In this document: piece by piece, positions 25,701 to 35,151 of the stretch
Layout: the number at the start of each line of letters is the position of its first letter
How positions within the stretch are numbered: the first letter of the stretch is position 1
DNA from: Pedobacter sp. FW305-3-2-15-E-R2A2
Lineage (GTDB): Bacteria; Bacteroidota; Bacteroidia; Sphingobacteriales; Sphingobacteriaceae
Direction of reading: 5' to 3'
Assembly: GCF_038446955.1 (NCBI RefSeq)
Contig: NZ_CP151803.1
Coordinates: 1,240,001 to 1,304,000 of the forward strand
DNA: 64,000 nt
Position numbers and translations under genes: made by a program
The notes under the pieces: generated by a model
Seen by the model: only the letters and a program-made list of their open reading frames with translations
What the model was told of the DNA's origin: nothing
Databases searched by the model: none

Positions 25701-28700
25701 TGTCGGCGACCGCACCGAGCTGACGGCGCTCACCGATATGTTAAACCAGTCGGGAGCTGTTGCCAACCAGACTCACCTGGGCTCCGTAAAAACACAGATC
25801 GGACATACGAAATGTGCCGCCGGGCTGGCTGGTTTGATCAAAGCAACCTTATCCGCTTATTATGGAATAAAACCGCCTACCATCAACCTTAAAACACCGA
25901 ACAGCTATTACAACGGAAGCACAAGTCCTTTCGCTTTCCATACCGAAGCTGCACTGTGGCTGGAAGAGAAAAGATATGCAGGGGTGAGTGCCTTTGGTTT
26001 TGGCGGAACGAACTTTCATGCAGTAATAGAAAGCAACCATCAGGTTTCTGACCTTGTTCCTGCCATGAAATCCTGGCCATCAGAATTATTTGTCTTCAGA
26101 GGGAATACTTATGAAGCCGCAAAAGCGAGGTTGACTACCGTAAAAAATCTGTTGGACGAGAATGATAATATTGACCTTAAAGACATTGCCTATAGCCTGG
26201 CTGTAGAAAATGATCAACCGGTACAACTTAGTATTGTGGCCGACAGACCCGAAGACCTGCTCATGAAAATTGACCTGGCCTTATCAGGAATTGAAAGTAA
26301 AGATACCTACATCACCAGGAAGAAAGATGGAAAGGTGGCTTTCATGTTCCCCGGACAGGGCAGTCAGCGGATCAATATGGCAAGAGACCTTTTTGTCATC
26401 TTTCCGGCTATGCGCAAACTGCTGAAAGGGAAACCGGAATACGAAAAAGTACTCTTCCCAAATGCGGTTTTTGATGAAGGTTCATTAAAAGCCCAGAAAG
26501 ACAGGATTAAGGATACCCGCATGGCGCAGCCACTGTTGGGCATTGTTGACCTTGCTCTTGCTAATTTCCTGAAAGAACTTGGAATGGTACCCGATATGGT
26601 TGCCGGACACAGTTACGGAGAGTTGCCGGCTTTGTGTTTTGCTGGTGCCTTTGAAGAAGATCAACTTGTGTTCCTGAGTGAACAACGTGCCCAATCCATT
26701 CTGGATGCTGTAGTAGGAGAAGATACCGGAGCAATGATCGCCGTAAATGGTCGTCAGGAAGACCTGTCTAAATGGATTACCGGTGTTGCGGACGTTTATG
26801 CCGTTAACTTCAATTCTCCAACACAGCAGGTCCTTGCCGGAACAACTCCTGCGATAAAAAAGCTATCAGAGACATTGAAAGCTGCAAAGGTTTCCTTCAG
26901 ACCACTGGAAGTTGCCTGTGCTTTCCATAGCCCGGTCGTTGCCAAATCAAAAGAGAACTATCAAAGGGTCCTGAGCCAGGTGAATTTTAATGACCTGAGC
27001 TTACCTGTCTGGTCAAATACCACCGCTGAAGTCTATCCGGTAAATGCCGAAGCGGTAAAAGAAAGGCTTACTGACCATCTCGTACAACCGGTTCAGTTTG
27101 TGGAACAAGTACAGCAAATGTATGCTGATGGTGCCCGGATCTTTATTGAAGTGGGCCCCGGCAAAGTATTAACCTCATTGGTAAAAGCCTGTCTGGCCAA
27201 GGATGAGCTCCTCCTGTATGCGGAGGATAACGGACACAATAAAATTACCCATTTGCTTTGTACCCTCGCCAGCTATATGGCTACGGGAAGAGCGCTGAAC
27301 GTGGAGAAACTTTTTGATGGACGTGAAGGGAAACTGCTCAACCTGAATGAAACCGGACAGTATAAAAAAAGCCCAACCGTATGGTCTGTTAATGGACAAC
27401 ATGCGGTCCCTACTGTAGGTAAGCTTCCCGCTTATGGTGCATTACCAATCATAGAACCGCTTAAAATGAAAAATATAGAAGGAAGAACTGAAATCATCAA
27501 CACCCCCTCCAATGGTGCTGAACTGATGATGCAGGAATACCTGAACAGCATGAAAATGATGATTCAGGCACAACGTGATGTCATGTTAACTTTCCTTGGA
27601 CAAGCCATTCCGCAAGGAACACCGCCGGCTTTCCAACAATTGCACAGCGCAGAACCAGTTACTCAGCATGTGATTCCTGCTGTGGTAACGACAACAGTTC
27701 AACCTGTTGTTGCAAAGCAGGCAAAAATACAGATCGATGTAAAAATGGTCCTGATGCAGATTGTGAGCGATAAGACAGGATATCCACAGGAAATGCTGGG
27801 GATGGAAATGGACCTGGAAGCAGACCTGAGCATCGATTCGATTAAGCGCATGGAAATTATCGGCGCGTTGCGTACAGCGCTTGGCGGCTTTAGTCAGGCT
27901 GATAAAAATGAAGATACCTTTATGGAGCAGCTGGCTGCCATTAAGACCTTAAATGGTCTGGTCAACTGGATTAAAGAAAATAGCCCGGTAACAGAAAATA
28001 GTGCAGAGCCCGAGCCTCCGGTCATCAGTCCGGCAACAATTGCTTCGGTTAAATTTACTGCCGCAGACATCAAATCGGCCATCCTTTTAGTCGTGAGTGA
28101 AAAAACAGGCTATCCTCAGGATATGCTGGGTATGGACCTTGATCTGGAAGCAGACCTCAGCATCGATTCCATTAAACGGATGGAGATCATTGGGGAGCTG
28201 AAAGTTAAAATCGGATTCAGTAAAGGCGAAGATGCCGGAGATGACCTGATGGAGAAACTTGCAGCCATCAAAACGCTGAATGGCTTGGTTAACTGGATTT
28301 CGGAAATTGAAACAGAAGGAATGGAGACGGTAACCGCTGCACAGAAAATTATTGAAGAAAGTGCTGCTGACAACTCAGGAGAGAGCTTATCCCGGCTTCG
28401 TTTTGAACTGACGCCATCTGAATTACTGAACACGGAATTTACCGCCCTTAAAGGACAGCGTTTTGCCGTAACAGATGATGAAGGGCCTCAATCGATCGCC
28501 ATTAAACGTGCTTTTGAAAAACAAGGTGCCTTGGTAGATATTGTGTCTGTAAATGATAACCTCAAAGGATACCAGGGATTGGTGATCCTCAATATGTTCG
28601 CTTCTCCGAATCAAACGGAAATTATCGACAATATCGCCCTGATCAAACAGCTGGACCTGGAAGAGGTCAAATGGGTATACGTTATTTCTGATACCAAAGG

Positions 28701-29802
28701 CCACATGTCGGAAAAGGCAGATGCCACACTTTTAAGGCGTTTTCAGGGGTATTCAGGATTATTTAAAAGCCTGGATAAAGAATATGAAAACACTAAGTTC
28801 AGGGTCATCAGCCTGGCCACAAAACAAACGGTTAAGCATGTTGCGGACATCGCGCTGAATGAAGTTTTAAATCCTGACGACCCTTCGGAAGTCATTTATA
28901 ACGGGGATGGCAGGCAGACGCTGGAGCTGATCCCTTCAGAATTGATTACCGGACTGGGGGATTCCCATATCCAGCTGGATCGGGAGGCCGTGGTATTGGT
29001 ACTCGGAGGTGCTCAGGGGATTACTTCGGAGCTGATGATGCGCTTTGCGAAGGATTATCCTTGCCAGTATATCCTGGTTGGCCGTTCCTCTGATCCCAGA
29101 ACAAACGGATTGGAACAATTCTCCTTCCTGAAAACTAAAGAAGAGATCAGAACCCACCTGATTCAACTTGGGAACCTCAAAAAACCAGCTGAAATTGAAC
29201 TCGAGACTTCAAGGATTTATAAGAACAACCAAATCCTGCAAACGATCAGTTCTATGGAAATCACCGGATCTACGGTATCCTATGAAGCATTGGACCTTCG
29301 TGATGAGGAAGGTTTAAGTGCGTTGATCGGTAACGTTTATCAGGAGTATGGAAGGATTGACGGGGTGGTGCATGGTGCAGGTTTGCTGGAAGATAAGCTC
29401 TTTCATGCGAAAAGCCTGGATTCCTTTAAACGGGTTTTTGAAACCAAAGTAACCCCCTTAAGGGTTCTTGCGGAACAACTTAAAGCCGATACACAATTTG
29501 TTATCCTGTTTTCGAGCATCGCTTCTGTTTATGGGAACCGCGGACAAACAGATTATGCTGCGGCGAACAGTGTGATGGACAGGTATGCCTGGGCGTTAAA
29601 AGAAAAGATCAAAGGAAAGGTGATGTCGATCAATTGGGGGCCCTGGAAAGGCGCCGGAATGGTCTCCCCTTCTTTAGAGAAAGAATATGAACGAAGAGGA
29701 ATTTCCATGATCCCTCTGGATGAAGGCATGGAAACCTTCCTCAATGAGATGAAATATGGAAATGAAAGTCAGGTGCTGATCATGGCCGGAAACAACTGGT
29801 AG
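22786..29802 (+). CDS. Multidomain polyketide/fatty-acid synthase: PfaD-like barrel x2 - KS - AT - ACP - ACP - KR
   Basis: 2338-residue megasynthase. Residues ~1-230 and ~285-640 are two nitronate-monooxygenase/PfaD-like TIM barrels. The first has Glu120-GAGKVG, the second the canonical Glu425-CGGHVG, so the second is the likely FMN enoyl reductase. KS follows (~644-1060; Cys832 in DAACASS, His967 in EAHGTGT, His1007 in IGHTKC). AT comes next (~1180-1480; FPGQGSQ, Ser1276 in GHSYGE, His1381 in AFHS, a malonyl-type signature). Two near-identical ACPs carry phosphopantetheine serines Ser1685 and Ser1795 (ADLSIDS). The C-terminal KR has VLGGAQGITS (2073-2081) and Ser2244/Tyr2257/Asn2261. There is no DH and no thioesterase; these are supplied by the next genes. 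The architecture is closest to PfaA of secondary-lipid synthases, with a PfaD fused at the front. The stop is 2 bp from the next start. Confidence 0.9.
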   Translation: MKTPLIIGITPFERPDVNLALSLSNAKAFPVLHLGRDKDRAGEALEQLTKKSSMEFGVCLVSEELNDIILPDQVTMVILPYGMKRTRSKQVKLFYQVHDVHEARKAQAEGADGIIIKGNEGAGKVGYESSYVLFQRIVKEIKNIHLYVQGGVGIHTAAALIASGAKGVVLDSQLALFPESTVPKDIKQVCEKLSGNETRLIGDFRVLVRPNSPPLDNDAHAKDLEKYFGDFDLEKSFLPMGQDIALAIDLEARYRKLARLVFGIEEAVYGHLNQAKSLNVISAGNALSKELNITYPIAQGPMTRVSDVAPFANAVAEAGALPFIALSLLKGETAKNLIIETKRLAGNKTWGVGILGFAPQELRDEQMEYIKAQMPPVVLIAGGRPSQAKPLEKLGIKTFLHVPSVSLLDMFLKEGAKRFVFEGRECGGHVGPLSSMVLWEKQIERLLKEDHPEQISVFFAGGIHDSLSTAFIAVMAAPLAAKGVKVGVLMGTSYLYTREAVSTGAIQDQFQEQARLSNDTILLETAPGHETRCLNSPFATFFNQEKEKLQKEGVDKKEIWAKLETLNVGRLRIAAKGIERRGDELVTINEQEQLNLGMYMIGQIASMCNEIVSILDLHKEVADGNFQHIQQAVLSSPPEAKEKSLNVAIVGMACIFPGAKNIEEYWRNIILGTDAVTEVPDERWNKALYYDPASTAADMSHSKWGGFIPKIDFDPLEYGIPPQSLAAIEPTQLLSLMVARQAMEHAGYKEGSFNADNVSVIIGAEGGNDLANSYSFRCFFKQVFGEMPEELDAALPKMTEDSFPGILANVISGRITNRLNLGGRNFTVDAACASSLAAIDLACQELFLEKSDMVLAGGADLHNGINDYLMFSSTHALSRKGRCATFDAEADGIALGEGVAMLVLKRHEDALRDGDTVYAVIQGIGGSSDGKSLGLTAPRKSGQVKALERAYEQAGISPSLLGLVEAHGTGTVVGDRTELTALTDMLNQSGAVANQTHLGSVKTQIGHTKCAAGLAGLIKATLSAYYGIKPPTINLKTPNSYYNGSTSPFAFHTEAALWLEEKRYAGVSAFGFGGTNFHAVIESNHQVSDLVPAMKSWPSELFVFRGNTYEAAKARLTTVKNLLDENDNIDLKDIAYSLAVENDQPVQLSIVADRPEDLLMKIDLALSGIESKDTYITRKKDGKVAFMFPGQGSQRINMARDLFVIFPAMRKLLKGKPEYEKVLFPNAVFDEGSLKAQKDRIKDTRMAQPLLGIVDLALANFLKELGMVPDMVAGHSYGELPALCFAGAFEEDQLVFLSEQRAQSILDAVVGEDTGAMIAVNGRQEDLSKWITGVADVYAVNFNSPTQQVLAGTTPAIKKLSETLKAAKVSFRPLEVACAFHSPVVAKSKENYQRVLSQVNFNDLSLPVWSNTTAEVYPVNAEAVKERLTDHLVQPVQFVEQVQQMYADGARIFIEVGPGKVLTSLVKACLAKDELLLYAEDNGHNKITHLLCTLASYMATGRALNVEKLFDGREGKLLNLNETGQYKKSPTVWSVNGQHAVPTVGKLPAYGALPIIEPLKMKNIEGRTEIINTPSNGAELMMQEYLNSMKMMIQAQRDVMLTFLGQAIPQGTPPAFQQLHSAEPVTQHVIPAVVTTTVQPVVAKQAKIQIDVKMVLMQIVSDKTGYPQEMLGMEMDLEADLSIDSIKRMEIIGALRTALGGFSQADKNEDTFMEQLAAIKTLNGLVNWIKENSPVTENSAEPEPPVISPATIASVKFTAADIKSAILLVVSEKTGYPQDMLGMDLDLEADLSIDSIKRMEIIGELKVKIGFSKGEDAGDDLMEKLAAIKTLNGLVNWISEIETEGMETVTAAQKIIEESAADNSGESLSRLRFELTPSELLNTEFTALKGQRFAVTDDEGPQSIAIKRAFEKQGALVDIVSVNDNLKGYQGLVILNMFASPNQTEIIDNIALIKQLDLEEVKWVYVISDTKGHMSEKADATLLRRFQGYSGLFKSLDKEYENTKFRVISLATKQTVKHVADIALNEVLNPDDPSEVIYNGDGRQTLELIPSELITGLGDSHIQLDREAVVLVLGGAQGITSELMMRFAKDYPCQYILVGRSSDPRTNGLEQFSFLKTKEEIRTHLIQLGNLKKPAEIELETSRIYKNNQILQTISSMEITGSTVSYEALDLRDEEGLSALIGNVYQEYGRIDGVVHGAGLLEDKLFHAKSLDSFKRVFETKVTPLRVLAEQLKADTQFVILFSSIASVYGNRGQTDYAAANSVMDRYAWALKEKIKGKVMSINWGPWKGAGMVSPSLEKEYERRGISMIPLDEGMETFLNEMKYGNESQVLIMAGNNW

Positions 29803-29804
29803 CC

Positions 29805-32800
29805 ATGAAAAAGACCGACGTAGCCATTATTGGGATGTCCTGCATTTTCCCTGGTGCGGAAGATGTAGCGGCGTTCTGGCAAAATATCATCAATAAGGTA
29901 GATTCCACGCAGATCGTGCCTGCTGATAGAATTGATCCTGTACACTTTGATTCCGACGCTACGGGGGTAGATCGATTCTATTGCAATCGGGGAGGGTTTA
30001 TTCCGGAATTCGTTTTTGACCCTGCGAATTTTGGAATCCTCCCCCTTGCAGTAGAGGGAACGGAACCCGATCACTTACTGACCCTGAGCCTGGTGCATAA
30101 AGCACTGGGTGATGCGGGGATTTTGGAGAAAGATCCCATTCTTGAAAAGACAGGAATCATCATTGGTAAAGGAAATTATTCCGGACCCGGTGCTACCCGG
30201 GCCATCGAGATCGTCCGGACAGGGGAGCAGATTGTGCAGTTGTTAAAAGAGCTGATGCCCCATTTATCCGGAGAAGAAATTGAAAAAGTAAAAAAAGAAT
30301 ACCAATTGCGTAAAGGCCGTTTTGGTCCTGACACCGCCATGGGGCTGATTCCTAACCTCGTTGCTTCCCTGGTGGCCAACCGGTTGAACCTTGGCGGCGC
30401 CGCTTACACCCTGGATGCAGCATGTGCGAGTTCTTTACTCGCCATAGACCATGCGGTGCAGGAGCTTGATAGCGGTCGCTGTGACCTCGTGATTGCCGGA
30501 GGCGTACATGTGGGACAAAATGCGGCTTTCTGGAGCATTTTTAGTCAGCTGGGTGCCTTATCTAAAAGAGGAAAAATAAGCCCTTTTGATGCGAATGCGG
30601 ATGGATTACTGATTGGTGAAGGCTGCGGTTTTGTCGTGCTTAAACGCCTTGCTGATGCGGTTCGCGACCAAGATAAGATCTACTCCGTATTAAAAGGAGT
30701 GGGACTGAGCAGTGATGGCAGTGGCACCAGTGTGATGAGCCCTTCTGTAAAAGGACAATTGAAAGCCATTGCACAGGCCTGGGCGAACTCAGGACTGGAA
30801 GCCGGAAAGATCGGCTATATTGAAGCACATGGAACAGGAACCCCATTGGGTGATAAAACAGAAATAGAAACACTCTCTCAATTTTTCGGAAAGGATCAAT
30901 CTTTGCCAAAAGCAGGGATAGGGACGGTAAAATCCAATATCGGACATGCGATGCCTGCTGCCGGAATTGCCGGTTTGATCAAAACTTCCCTCGCCCTGTA
31001 CCATGGGATTATTCCACCTACACTCCATTGTGATGAACCATTAAGCTTGTTAAAAGACAGCCGTTTTGAGGCCGTTCAGGAAGCACAAGACTGGGAGGCT
31101 TCGGGTTTGCCGAAGGTGGCCGGAGTAAATGCTTTTGGTTTCGGAGGCATCAATGCCCATGTCGTACTGGAAGGGTATCGCCCTGCGGAAGGCCTGCAAA
31201 GCAATATACCTGAAGCAAAAAAAGCTGCCGTAGATCAGGTATTGCTGCTTGCCCGTGAAAGTCATGCCGAATTGATCAGCGCATTGGAAAACAATGACCG
31301 GAACCCGGGGAAGGGCAATTATCGGATCGCTGTATTTGATCCCAATCCCGAAAGGTTAAAGAAAGCCATTAAAATTGCTGCTAAAAATTTAGCATGGCGC
31401 AATAAGCAAGACATCTGGTACAGCAATGAACCCTTGCTGAGCAAAGGCGGCAAGATTGCCTTTGTCTTTCCCGGACTTGATGGCCTTGCAGGTGGAGAGG
31501 TAAATAGCGTAGCGGAATATTTTAACATTCCACAAGACCAGCATACCAAAGCCGAAGGCCTCCTCCAGGAGGCACTCAAGATCTTAAACAAAAGCAGTGT
31601 ACTTGATGTGGCACTTAAGCAACTGGGCGTATTTCCGGAAATGAATGCAGGGCATAGCCTGGGGGAATGGCTTGCCGCAAGGTCTTCGGAACTCGCAGAA
31701 GAATCCTCTGTATTGCAATTGCTCAGCTTCCTCAATCCCGAAACTTTTGAACTGAAAGATTCCAGGTTTATAGCCGTAGGATGCGGTATTGAAATGCTGG
31801 AACCCATTATCGAGGGAATTGAACAGCTGTATCTTTCCAATGACAACTGTCCGCAGCAAGTGATTCTTTGTGGAAGTAATACCGCCTTAGAAATCCTTGT
31901 GCCAATTTTAAAAGCCAAACAGATCTTCCATCAGGTTCTTCCTTTTCAATCTGGTTTTCACTCTCCCTTTGTGGCAGATAAGCTGGATGTGATGCTCGAA
32001 GGGATGAGCAGGATGGAATTCAGGAAAACAAAATTTCCCTTATGGTCTGCCACCACACTGGAATTGTACCCTGAAGGCTTTGAAGCCATAAGGAGGCTCA
32101 GCGTAGAACACCTCATTCAGCCTGTCCGCTTTCGCGAGCTGACTGAAAAGCTTTATGAAGAAGGTGCGCGGATGTTTATTCAGGTGGGTTCCGGCGGACT
32201 GATCGGATTTATTGACGATACCTTAAAAGGAAAAAATTGCAGCACGGTATCTTCAAATACCGCATTGAGGTCTGGTGTTAAACAATTACAACGTGTGCTG
32301 GCCGCTTTATTTGTGGAAGGAAAAGAAGCCGGGATGAAGTTTATGGGCTATGACCAACAGCAGCCATTGCTTAAAAAAGGGCTGAAACTGCAACTCGGAC
32401 TACCGCTGATCAGCAATATGACTGGGCTTAAAAACCTGGCCCTTCAACAGCAAAATAAAACGCCCCGAAGGGAAGCAATTATGGAAGATATTGCCCATCC
32501 ATTGATGAAAGCATTTAATGAAAATGTGGAAGAGATGATGGAGATTCAATCCGAATTATTTCAATTATTTCAGAATAAGTCATTTACGCTCAATGCGTAC
32601 GCTCCGAGGTCCGGGACATCACCAGCGGCCCCACCGCTGGTGATCACCCCGGTAAGAATGCCCTTTGTCAAGGCCATAGACATTACGTTGGAGAATTGCC
32701 CTTACCTCGTAGACCATTCCCTGTTGAGGCAACCCAAAGGCTGGCCTTGTGTGGACGATATGGATCCGGTAATCCCCATGACGATGATCTTCGAAATGTT

Positions 32801-34100
32801 CGGGGAGATCGCTGCAGAACAGGCTCCGGCAGAACGTGTACACAAGATTCAGAACATAAAAGTGTTTCAATGGATGAATGTGGCGAAACCTTTCCGGGAA
32901 ACCATTACCGGAGAATGGAAGGCAGAGCATCTGGTATACCTCAACCTGGAACGTTTTGCAAATGCAGAAGTCCTGCTGAACAGCGAGCTGACCACGGCCC
33001 CAAAACGGCATTTCGACATTGGCAAATCCCTGAATATCGACCGGACAGCCACACAAATCTATGAAGAACATATGTTTCATGGTCCCGGATATCAGGGGAT
33101 CAGGAAATTGGTCAAAGTAGGAGAGAAAGGCATCACCGGAATCATTGAAGGAGGGAGCGGTAAAGGATCCTTGCTGGACAATGCCGGACAATTGTTTGGT
33201 TTATGGCTGCAGCTGACCCTGACCAAAGACCGGATTGCTTTTCCGGTTAAAATCCAGGAAATAGAATTTTTTGGCGCATTAATGGACCAGCAGGGAACTT
33301 TCGAATGTACCTGTGTGCTGACTGAACTTAACGATGAATTTGCTACTGCAGATTTTGTCATGAAAAGGGACGACGAGGTTTGGGCCATCGTGACCGGCTG
33401 GCAAAACAGAAGGCTGGAAATCGATGAAGCCTTATGGAAAGTATCGATGTCGCCGCTACACAACCGCTTGTCGGAAGAGGTCGCTCCGGGAGTTTTTCTA
33501 TTCCATAATGCCTATACACGGGTGGTTTCCTGGGATTTCATCCTGAAACGCTATTTCAATCAGGAGGAGAAAAAACACCACCTGTCGCTCTTGCCGAATA
33601 AGAGAAAGGAATGGATCATCAGCCGCGTGGCGGTAAAGGATGCCGTTAGGAACCTGTTAAACCAGGAAAAGAACGAAGCTTGTTACCCGATCTCTTTTGA
33701 GATCCGTTCTGATGAAGTTCATAAACCTTATCTGTACGGGCCCTTGACGGATGGAATTGCCATTTCTATTGCCCATAAAGGTACAGATGCCGTAGGGATT
33801 GCCCATTATGGCGGTCCTGTAGGGATCGACATTGAAAAGATAGAGGAACGCAGTGAGGGCTTTTATGAACTGGTATTTTCAGCAGCAGAGCAGGTTTTAC
33901 TTGCCGGTAAGGATAAAGCCGAATGGGCAACCCGTTTCTGGGTAGCTAAAGAAGCCTATGGCAAATTCCTTGGAAAAGGTTTGCAGGGAAATCCAAGAGC
34001 CTATGTGATTGAAGAAATCATGGGCGAAGAATTAAGAATTAACAACATCATCATCAGCACTATTAAACATAAAAACTATATCATCGGATGGACACTATAA
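29805..34100 (+). CDS. Multidomain synthase: KS - AT - DH - phosphopantetheinyl transferase
   Basis: 1431 residues. KS (~3-450) keeps the full triad Cys207 (DAACASS), His342 (EAHGTGT) and His381 (NIGHAM), so it is a condensing enzyme, not a chain-length factor. AT (~540-860) has a degenerate first motif (FPGLDGL) but keeps Ser618 (GHSLGE) and His719 (GFHSPF). A double-hotdog DH (~940-1210) has His971 in LVDHSLL, HGPGYQGI and Asp1125 in LLDNAGQ. Residues ~1240-1431 are a fused phosphopantetheinyl transferase of the Sfp type with VGIDIE (Asp1342, Glu1344) and FWVAKEAYGK (Lys1382). The protein would add DH activity missing from the first synthase and activate the three ACPs of the operon in cis. 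Its last 13 bp overlap the ACP gene. Confidence 0.9.
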   Translation: MKKTDVAIIGMSCIFPGAEDVAAFWQNIINKVDSTQIVPADRIDPVHFDSDATGVDRFYCNRGGFIPEFVFDPANFGILPLAVEGTEPDHLLTLSLVHKALGDAGILEKDPILEKTGIIIGKGNYSGPGATRAIEIVRTGEQIVQLLKELMPHLSGEEIEKVKKEYQLRKGRFGPDTAMGLIPNLVASLVANRLNLGGAAYTLDAACASSLLAIDHAVQELDSGRCDLVIAGGVHVGQNAAFWSIFSQLGALSKRGKISPFDANADGLLIGEGCGFVVLKRLADAVRDQDKIYSVLKGVGLSSDGSGTSVMSPSVKGQLKAIAQAWANSGLEAGKIGYIEAHGTGTPLGDKTEIETLSQFFGKDQSLPKAGIGTVKSNIGHAMPAAGIAGLIKTSLALYHGIIPPTLHCDEPLSLLKDSRFEAVQEAQDWEASGLPKVAGVNAFGFGGINAHVVLEGYRPAEGLQSNIPEAKKAAVDQVLLLARESHAELISALENNDRNPGKGNYRIAVFDPNPERLKKAIKIAAKNLAWRNKQDIWYSNEPLLSKGGKIAFVFPGLDGLAGGEVNSVAEYFNIPQDQHTKAEGLLQEALKILNKSSVLDVALKQLGVFPEMNAGHSLGEWLAARSSELAEESSVLQLLSFLNPETFELKDSRFIAVGCGIEMLEPIIEGIEQLYLSNDNCPQQVILCGSNTALEILVPILKAKQIFHQVLPFQSGFHSPFVADKLDVMLEGMSRMEFRKTKFPLWSATTLELYPEGFEAIRRLSVEHLIQPVRFRELTEKLYEEGARMFIQVGSGGLIGFIDDTLKGKNCSTVSSNTALRSGVKQLQRVLAALFVEGKEAGMKFMGYDQQQPLLKKGLKLQLGLPLISNMTGLKNLALQQQNKTPRREAIMEDIAHPLMKAFNENVEEMMEIQSELFQLFQNKSFTLNAYAPRSGTSPAAPPLVITPVRMPFVKAIDITLENCPYLVDHSLLRQPKGWPCVDDMDPVIPMTMIFEMFGEIAAEQAPAERVHKIQNIKVFQWMNVAKPFRETITGEWKAEHLVYLNLERFANAEVLLNSELTTAPKRHFDIGKSLNIDRTATQIYEEHMFHGPGYQGIRKLVKVGEKGITGIIEGGSGKGSLLDNAGQLFGLWLQLTLTKDRIAFPVKIQEIEFFGALMDQQGTFECTCVLTELNDEFATADFVMKRDDEVWAIVTGWQNRRLEIDEALWKVSMSPLHNRLSEEVAPGVFLFHNAYTRVVSWDFILKRYFNQEEKKHHLSLLPNKRKEWIISRVAVKDAVRNLLNQEKNEACYPISFEIRSDEVHKPYLYGPLTDGIAISIAHKGTDAVGIAHYGGPVGIDIEKIEERSEGFYELVFSAAEQVLLAGKDKAEWATRFWVAKEAYGKFLGKGLQGNPRAYVIEEIMGEELRINNIIISTIKHKNYIIGWTL

Positions 34101-34387
34101 CCTCAACAACGAAACTGAACAGCAGCGAGATTTTTGATCTTATGAAACAATTTATTACGGAAGTGATCGGCGAAGAATTTGTGGAAGAGATGGACATCAC
34201 GATGGAAAGCTCCTTCACTAAAGACCTGGAAATGGACAGCATAGAGATAGTCTCTTTCTCAGAAAAAATAAAGATTCATTTCGGAGAACAGATTGACTTT
34301 ACCGGCTGGTTGTCCAATATGGACCTGGATGAACTGATTAATCTGAACCTGGGGACGATTGTCAATTACATCGAAGAATGCCAGTAA
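34088..34387 (+). CDS. Free-standing acyl carrier protein
   Basis: 99-residue acidic four-helix protein with the phosphopantetheine attachment site Ser51 in LEMDSIEIV, preceded by SSFTKDL. It is longer and more divergent than primary-metabolism AcpP and lies inside the synthase operon, overlapping both neighbours (13 bp with the synthase, 10 bp with the hydrolase). It could receive the finished chain from the megasynthases, or deliver a starter, before release or transfer. The fused phosphopantetheinyl transferase upstream is its likely activator. Confidence 0.88.
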   Translation: MDTITSTTKLNSSEIFDLMKQFITEVIGEEFVEEMDITMESSFTKDLEMDSIEIVSFSEKIKIHFGEQIDFTGWLSNMDLDELINLNLGTIVNYIEECQ

Positions 34388-35139
34388 TTAACGTAGAAAC
34401 GCGTGCTGTTCATGTTCAGGAGCTGAATAAAGGAGCCGCAGAGACGGTACTTCTCGTTCATGGCATGTTCAGCAACCTCTCTATTTATTATTTTAACATT
34501 GCCCCGATCCTTGCGAAACATTTTCATGTCGTGATGTATGATTTGAAAAGTCATGGCATGAGCGAAAAGATCGCGGATGGTTACGACCTGAACAGCATGA
34601 CCGATGATTTGTCTGCCTTGCTGGACCAATTGGAATTGTCGTCGGTACACCTGGCAGGCTATAGTTTCGGAGGATTGATTTCTCTGAAGATGGCGGCCCG
34701 TTTTCCTCACAAGGTAAAGAAGCTGGCGGTGATCGAAGCGCCTGATCCGAACGACGATAAAACCAGAGACATCATTGATGAGTACAGCAGGGAGTTTCTG
34801 GAGTATTATGTTCAGAATTTCGCCGATACCACCAAATCAAAAATGGGGAAGCGGCAGATGGAAAAAAATCACCGCATGTACGAATACCTGTTTCATGAAA
34901 CGAGCATCAAAAGCGATATGATCAGGGAACGGGATTTTTTCAGCGCAACGGAGATCGACGGGATTTCTCAGGAAACGCTGCTCCTCTATGGCGCAAATTC
35001 CAATTGTCTGGAAGCGGGTAAGGCGTTAAAAAAGAAAATAAAAAGAGTGGAGCTGATGGAAGTTGATGGAGACCATAACGTGCCCATCCAGCAACCGGTA
35101 AGCATAGGAAACCTAATGGAAACATTTTTTAAGAATTAA
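34378..35139 (+). CDS. Alpha/beta hydrolase, probable chain-releasing thioesterase
   Basis: 253 residues of alpha/beta-hydrolase fold: oxyanion motif LLVHGMFSN, VVMYDLKSHGMSE, nucleophile elbow GYSFGG (Ser96) and a C-terminal catalytic His in VDGDHNVP. At the usual acid position after LLLYGA the residues are NSNC, so the classical Asp is not obvious and another acid must serve or activity is altered. Since neither megasynthase has a thioesterase domain, release of the chain from the ACP is the natural role (inference). The start overlaps the ACP gene by 10 bp. Confidence 0.8.
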   Translation: MPVINVETRAVHVQELNKGAAETVLLVHGMFSNLSIYYFNIAPILAKHFHVVMYDLKSHGMSEKIADGYDLNSMTDDLSALLDQLELSSVHLAGYSFGGLISLKMAARFPHKVKKLAVIEAPDPNDDKTRDIIDEYSREFLEYYVQNFADTTKSKMGKRQMEKNHRMYEYLFHETSIKSDMIRERDFFSATEIDGISQETLLLYGANSNCLEAGKALKKKIKRVELMEVDGDHNVPIQQPVSIGNLMETFFKN

Positions 35140-35151
35140 AGAAATCGCCCT

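Noticed and set aside
31319..31918. 199-codon open frame on the minus strand inside the second synthase
   Set aside because: It lies antisense to the AT domain, has no recognisable motif and is explained by codon usage of the real gene.
22786..34100. Operon as a standard PUFA (EPA/DHA) synthase
   Set aside because: It has only two tandem ACPs, a single DH and no chain-length factor (the second KS keeps Cys207), and it is followed by glycosyl- and acyltransferases. This does not match pfaABCD layout.
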